A DNA stretch of 20,857 nt, taken from contig DATJHZ010000500.1 of NCBI GenBank assembly GCA_035493595.1, forward strand, positions 1 through 20,857, given 5' to 3'. Numbering within the stretch: the first letter of the stretch is position 1; every line of letters starts with the position of its first letter. The notes beneath the pieces are model-generated. The model searched no databases. It saw only the letters and a program-made list of their open reading frames with translations, and was not told where the DNA came from. The position numbers were made by a program, and so were the translations under genes. This document shows positions 20,297 to 20,857 of the stretch, in pieces. This stretch comes from DATCRE01 sp035493595 (lineage in GTDB: Bacteria > Bacteroidota > Bacteroidia > Cytophagales > Cyclobacteriaceae).

Positions 20297-20836
20297 TCAA
20301 ATTATATCCTTCAATTTCTCACGCAAAATTTTCAATGCTTTACAAATCTGATTCTGAATGGTGTTTACAGAAATGTTCAGCTTCTCCGCTATTTCGGGGT
20401 AACGCAACTCTTCATATCTACTCATGATGAAAATTGCACGACATTGCGGAGGTAACGCGTCGACAGCTTCCCTTATTTTATCCTCAAGCTCATCGGGAAA
20501 CACATCAGGTTGTACTGCCTGTGTTAATTCCAGTTTGCTGTATTCGAAATATTTTTGCTTTACAGCTTTATGTTCAATCTGATTCATGCATTGGTTGTAC
20601 ACCGATCTGAAAAGATATGATCTGATGCTTTGCTTGATGTCCAGCTCTTCTCTTTTACTCCAAAGCTTCATGAACATCGATTGAACAGTATCTTCGGCTT
20701 CATTCTCATCCCTCAGCATGGTAAAAGCGTATTGGCAAAGGCTTTCATAGCAGGCATCAAATACCTGTTGAAAGACAACTGCATTGCCCTCACGAATGGA
20801 CATGACTATTTTCTGATCAGATAAATCTTCAGCCAT
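20297..20836 (-). CDS. ECF sigma-70 factor
   Basis: 179 residues with sigma region 2 (about 25-90; F-Q-Q-V-F-D-A-C-Y-E-S-L-C-Q-Y-A-F-T-M-L-R-D-E-N-E-A-E-D-T-V-Q-S-M-F-M-K-L-W) and region 4 (about 122-172; L-P-P-Q-C-R-A-I-F-I-M-S-R-Y-E-E-L-R-Y-P-E-I-A-E-K-L-N-I-S-V-N-T-I-Q-N-Q-I), as in the Bacteroidota expansion of RNA polymerase sigma-70 factors that pair with FecR. It recruits RNA polymerase to target promoters when released from its anti-sigma partner. First gene of the operon; only 21 bases upstream are in the window, so its own promoter is not visible. Confidence 0.95.
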   Translation of the reverse strand: MAEDLSDQKIVMSIREGNAVVFQQVFDACYESLCQYAFTMLRDENEAEDTVQSMFMKLWSKREELDIKQSIRSYLFRSVYNQCMNQIEHKAVKQKYFEYSKLELTQAVQPDVFPDELEDKIREAVDALPPQCRAIFIMSRYEELRYPEIAEKLNISVNTIQNQICKALKILREKLKDII

Positions 20837-20857
20837 TTACGCCCTTAAAATGAACCA

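Noticed and set aside
1..20857. CRISPR arrays, tRNA or rRNA genes, insertion-sequence transposases, prophage genes
   Set aside because: I looked for regularly spaced repeats, cloverleaf-like sequences and transposase motifs and saw none; the repeats present are isolated palindromes.

Overview
The window looks like chromosomal DNA from a Bacteroidota bacterium, probably a Cytophagia or Chitinophagia-type member, though I cannot place it lower than phylum with confidence. The evidence is an ECF sigma / FecR (DUF4974) / STN-domain surface-signalling cassette, two long FtsX/MacB-type permeases with the paired 'R-x-K-E-I-x-x-R-K-V' motif typical of this phylum, a TonB C-terminal protein, a 7TM-AraC regulator, and a moderately AT-rich composition with weak Shine-Dalgarno signals.

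Region by region. (1) 1-2322, all minus strand: the 5' half of a type I ABC exporter cut by the window edge, a small unknown protein overlapping a MafI-like immunity protein, a TonB C-terminal domain protein whose start has been lost or altered, and an SRPBCC/AHSA1 protein. (2) 2669-5600, minus: a large FtsX-type ABC permease and a VOC/glyoxalase-fold protein. (3) 5727-10502, plus: a 7TM-AraC regulator interrupted by one in-frame stop, an ABC ATPase, a two-module FtsX permease, and a secreted DUF2141 protein with a frameshift near its end. This reads as a regulated export module. (4) 10709-13261: an orphan NarL/LuxR response regulator, a cysteine-rich protein of unknown function, a small hypothetical (minus), and a class III nucleotide cyclase, with several hairpins between them. 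(5) 13382-14140, minus: an SRAP (YedK/HMCES) abasic-site protein. (6) 14466-17469, plus: a surface TIG-TIG-DUF3500 protein followed by a HupE/UreJ-like membrane protein split by a frameshift, closed by a clear intrinsic terminator. (7) 17720-20836, minus: a 65-residue membrane protein, then (transcribed right to left) ECF sigma factor, FecR anti-sigma and an STN-domain protein that ends in a short beta-barrel-like region rather than a TonB-dependent receptor.

Two things stand out. First, three genes (AraC, DUF2141, HupE) are each broken by a single lesion while both sides remain recognisable, and a fourth (TonB-like) lacks an ATG start. This is either recent decay or sequence error. Second, the intergenic DNA is rich in palindromes: two REP/MITE-like elements (13277-13365 and 17544-17635), and inverted repeats that touch or overlap start codons of at least three genes. 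The most unusual gene arrangement is the sigma/anti-sigma pair coupled to the STN-plus-small-barrel protein.
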